64,000 nt of DNA from Levilactobacillus tangyuanensis (GTDB taxonomy: Bacteria; Bacillota; Bacilli; Lactobacillales; Lactobacillaceae): the NCBI RefSeq assembly GCF_003946545.1, contig NZ_RHOA01000004.1, forward strand, positions 84,917 through 148,916. The letters run 5' to 3'. The first letter of the stretch is position 1; each line of letters begins with the position of its first letter. Positions 62,675 to 64,000 of this stretch are shown one piece after another. A program made the position numbers and the translations under genes. The notes beneath the pieces are model-generated. The model saw only the letters and a program-made list of their open reading frames with translations, did no database searches and had not been told where the DNA came from.

Positions 62675-63601
62675 ATGGGAATTTTTAGTGGTTGGAAAAA
62701 GCATCGCCATGAAGATAAGAACCAGTCGACTGCGCCAGAATCATTGGCAACAAAAGCAACGGGAACCCCACAAGTCCAGTGGACACGCGAATTTGAACAG
62801 AGCCTGTACGTGGTGAGAGTCGATCAGGATGGTCAGGCAATTGTTGGGGGCGCCAATGGCTTCGCCGCAAAAATCAGTCCAACACAAGAGACGCTTTGGT
62901 CTCATCGATTTCTGAGTGCGATTCGGGCCCTGACCGTTGATCACCAGAACAATTTATTATTTGGTGACATATCAGGCGATCTGTCTAAATTTAATCGTCA
63001 ATTAGAAGCGGACTGGACCAATGATCTGTTGAACCGCTATATTGTGACTATGGCCGCCGACAATCAGGATAATATTATTGTCGGTAACGTGACCGGTCAA
63101 TCAGTTCAGAAGGTCACGAAGGCTGGTGGATTAGATTGGACCACCAGCTTCGACGCACCGATCGATACGTTGGCCTGTGATGGGAAGGGCAACACCTATG
63201 TTGGGTCAAATGGCGTCGTGACCAAGTTGGATGCCGATGGCCAAGAACAGTGGCAACAGCCGGTTACCGGCAAGATGCAAAATATCGTGGTCAACGATGC
63301 CATTTGGGTGGCGACTAGTGGTGTCCTCTTCAAATTCGATTTTGACGGCAACCAAGTCTGGTCAACGTCCGTCGGTGGTCGTAATTCCGTGTTAGCCGTT
63401 GGCCCGAGTGGGGACCTGTATCACGTTTACCAAACCAATGATCGGCGGACGGCGTATGAACGCTTGGCCGCGACGACTGGTGACCTGGTCTGGGAGACCA
63501 CCAGTGACGCCAGCGCTTTACCGGTATCTGTGAGTGCCGGCAAGCAGGGACTGTACGTGGTCTTCAGCAACAATACGCTGCAATTGATTAGTGAAAAATA
63601 G
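62675..63601 (+). CDS. Cytosolic PQQ-like beta-propeller repeat protein
   Basis: ATG at 62675 follows TTGGAGG and gives 308 residues. After a short basic, disordered N-terminus (FSGWKKHRHEDKNQ) there are about six beta-propeller blades with the recurring pattern of a DxxGN or DxDG turn and a Trp (TRE, WSHRF, WTNDL, WTTSF, WQQPV, WSTSV), spaced about 40-45 residues. It lacks a signal peptide, so it is probably cytoplasmic and acts as a scaffold rather than a quinoprotein enzyme. No homologous operon context is visible. It ends at the terminator 63608-63653. Confidence 0.8.
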   Translation: MGIFSGWKKHRHEDKNQSTAPESLATKATGTPQVQWTREFEQSLYVVRVDQDGQAIVGGANGFAAKISPTQETLWSHRFLSAIRALTVDHQNNLLFGDISGDLSKFNRQLEADWTNDLLNRYIVTMAADNQDNIIVGNVTGQSVQKVTKAGGLDWTTSFDAPIDTLACDGKGNTYVGSNGVVTKLDADGQEQWQQPVTGKMQNIVVNDAIWVATSGVLFKFDFDGNQVWSTSVGGRNSVLAVGPSGDLYHVYQTNDRRTAYERLAATTGDLVWETTSDASALPVSVSAGKQGLYVVFSNNTLQLISEK

Positions 63602-63767
63602 GGAAAATAAAGGGATTCAACCACGATGTAAGTTCGTTGTTGAATCCCTTTTTCGGTGAATTAGTCGTCCGGTGGTCGGTGAGTCGGTTGTGAAGCGTGA
63701 TGATCAGCGACAGTGAGTTCAGGATAATTGCCGTCGACAGCAAAATCGTCGTGAGCCTTTTGGTCAT
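63588..63767 (-). CDS. Small membrane protein overlapping the propeller 3' end (59 aa)
   Basis: On the minus strand ATG at 63767 is seven bases after AGGAGG and follows a good promoter (63797-63824). The 59-residue product has one membrane helix (LTTILLSTAIILNSLSLIIT), then a polar tail. Its last third runs through the terminator hairpin and 14 bases into the propeller gene, so the true end may be a recent extension. Function unknown; the start signals argue for translation. Confidence 0.55.
   Translation of the reverse strand: MTKRLTTILLSTAIILNSLSLIITLHNRLTDHRTTNSPKKGFNNELTSWLNPFIFPIFH
63608..63653 (+). terminator. Terminator after the propeller gene
   Basis: AAAGGGATTCAAC pairs with GTTGAATCCCTTT plus inner ACGA/TCGT, followed by T. 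It lies within the 3' part of the minus-strand small ORF. Confidence 0.85.
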
Positions 63768-63796
63768 CGTCAAACCTCCTCGATCCATCTAGTATC

Positions 63797-63824
63797 AGTA
63801 TATCTGACGTAGTGAATTTGGCAA
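63797..63824 (-). promoter_or_regulatory. Promoter of the 63588-63767 small gene
   Basis: On the minus strand TTGCCA (63819-63824) and TATACT (63797-63802) are 16 bases apart. Confidence 0.6.
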
Positions 63825-63857
63825 TACTCCTTTGGTCAGGGGTACTTTGTAGGAAGC

Positions 63858-63947
63858 ATGCACAAAAAGGACTCTACTATACTTGGTGTTGATGATAACC
63901 CATTAATACTAATTTCTTTATATGGCAGATTGCAAGAAATAACTTGA
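63858..63947 (+). pseudogene. Possible truncated response-regulator N-terminus
   Basis: A 29-codon ATG frame behind TAGGAAGC reads MHKKDSTILGVDDNPLILIS and then LYGRLQEIT before TGA. The VDDN with flanking hydrophobic strand resembles the first beta strand and acidic pair of a receiver domain. The rest of a receiver is not found in any frame up to the window end. It may be a remnant, a very short gene or chance. Confidence 0.25.
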
Positions 63948-64000
63948 ACAAATTTAGTAACGCAGATCACGCAAAAAGATCTCAATCGGTGTTCGCCAAT

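Overview
The window reads as a chromosomal segment of a lactic acid bacterium of the family Lactobacillaceae. The evidence is the tdk-prfA-prmC-sua5-glyA-upp-atpBEFHAGDC gene string, the ywzB-murA-mreB-yidD-DUF2969-rodA string, a tmRNA whose tag reads AKNNNNSYALAA, strong AGGAGG-type ribosome binding sites, frequent TTG/GTG starts, and a D-Ala ligase carrying the Phe typical of D-lactate-type (vancomycin-insensitive) lactobacilli. Genus and species cannot be fixed from the sequence alone. No prophage, insertion sequence, CRISPR array or rRNA operon was seen.

Layout. 1-6.8 kb is accessory: a cut-off exopolyphosphatase, LicD-type transferase and lipoprotein on the minus strand, a MarR regulator, OsmC protein, two tiny tandem proteins, a membrane protein, a DUF1304 protein, and an AP2-domain protein without a nuclease. 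A compact structured RNA with its own promoter and terminator sits on the minus strand at 5552-5722. 7-12 kb holds an ECF sigma/anti-sigma pair, an M20 dipeptidase whose leader carries an attenuator-like terminator, a signal peptidase I paralogue lacking its catalytic Ser, and a CDF metal transporter. 12.2-23 kb holds tmRNA, a two-component system, an RlmI-like methyltransferase, a glucose uptake permease with a CcpA-type site, pgi, a 1007-residue YfhO protein and two tRNAs with C34 anticodons (Gln-CTG, Glu-CTC). 23-33 kb holds a zinc-ribbon/DUF805 protein, an XRE regulator, a divergent EAL/GGDEF pair (cyclic-di-GMP turnover), a heterodimeric ABC exporter whose first subunit is cut by an in-frame amber codon, and a beta-lactamase-fold hydrolase.

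33-55.9 kb is the conserved core: MurT/GatD (amidation of lipid II), thymidine kinase, release factor 1 and its methylase, tRNA t6A synthesis, SHMT, uracil salvage, the eight-gene F1Fo ATP synthase, then peptidoglycan and shape genes (murA, mreB, rodA, ddl). These give a coherent picture: translation termination, one-carbon and pyrimidine metabolism, proton-motive force and envelope growth.

56-64 kb holds a membrane glycerophosphodiesterase, an XRE-TPR regulator, a universal stress protein operon preceded by a Lacto-usp/6S-like RNA next to rarA, YueI and YktB proteins, a cytosolic beta-propeller, a small membrane protein on the opposite strand, and a possible truncated response-regulator fragment at the edge.

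The strongest candidates for undescribed biology are regulatory RNAs: the orphan or leader RNA at 5552-5687 and the promoter-terminator leader before the dipeptidase gene. All product names are family-level assignments made by eye; no database search was run.
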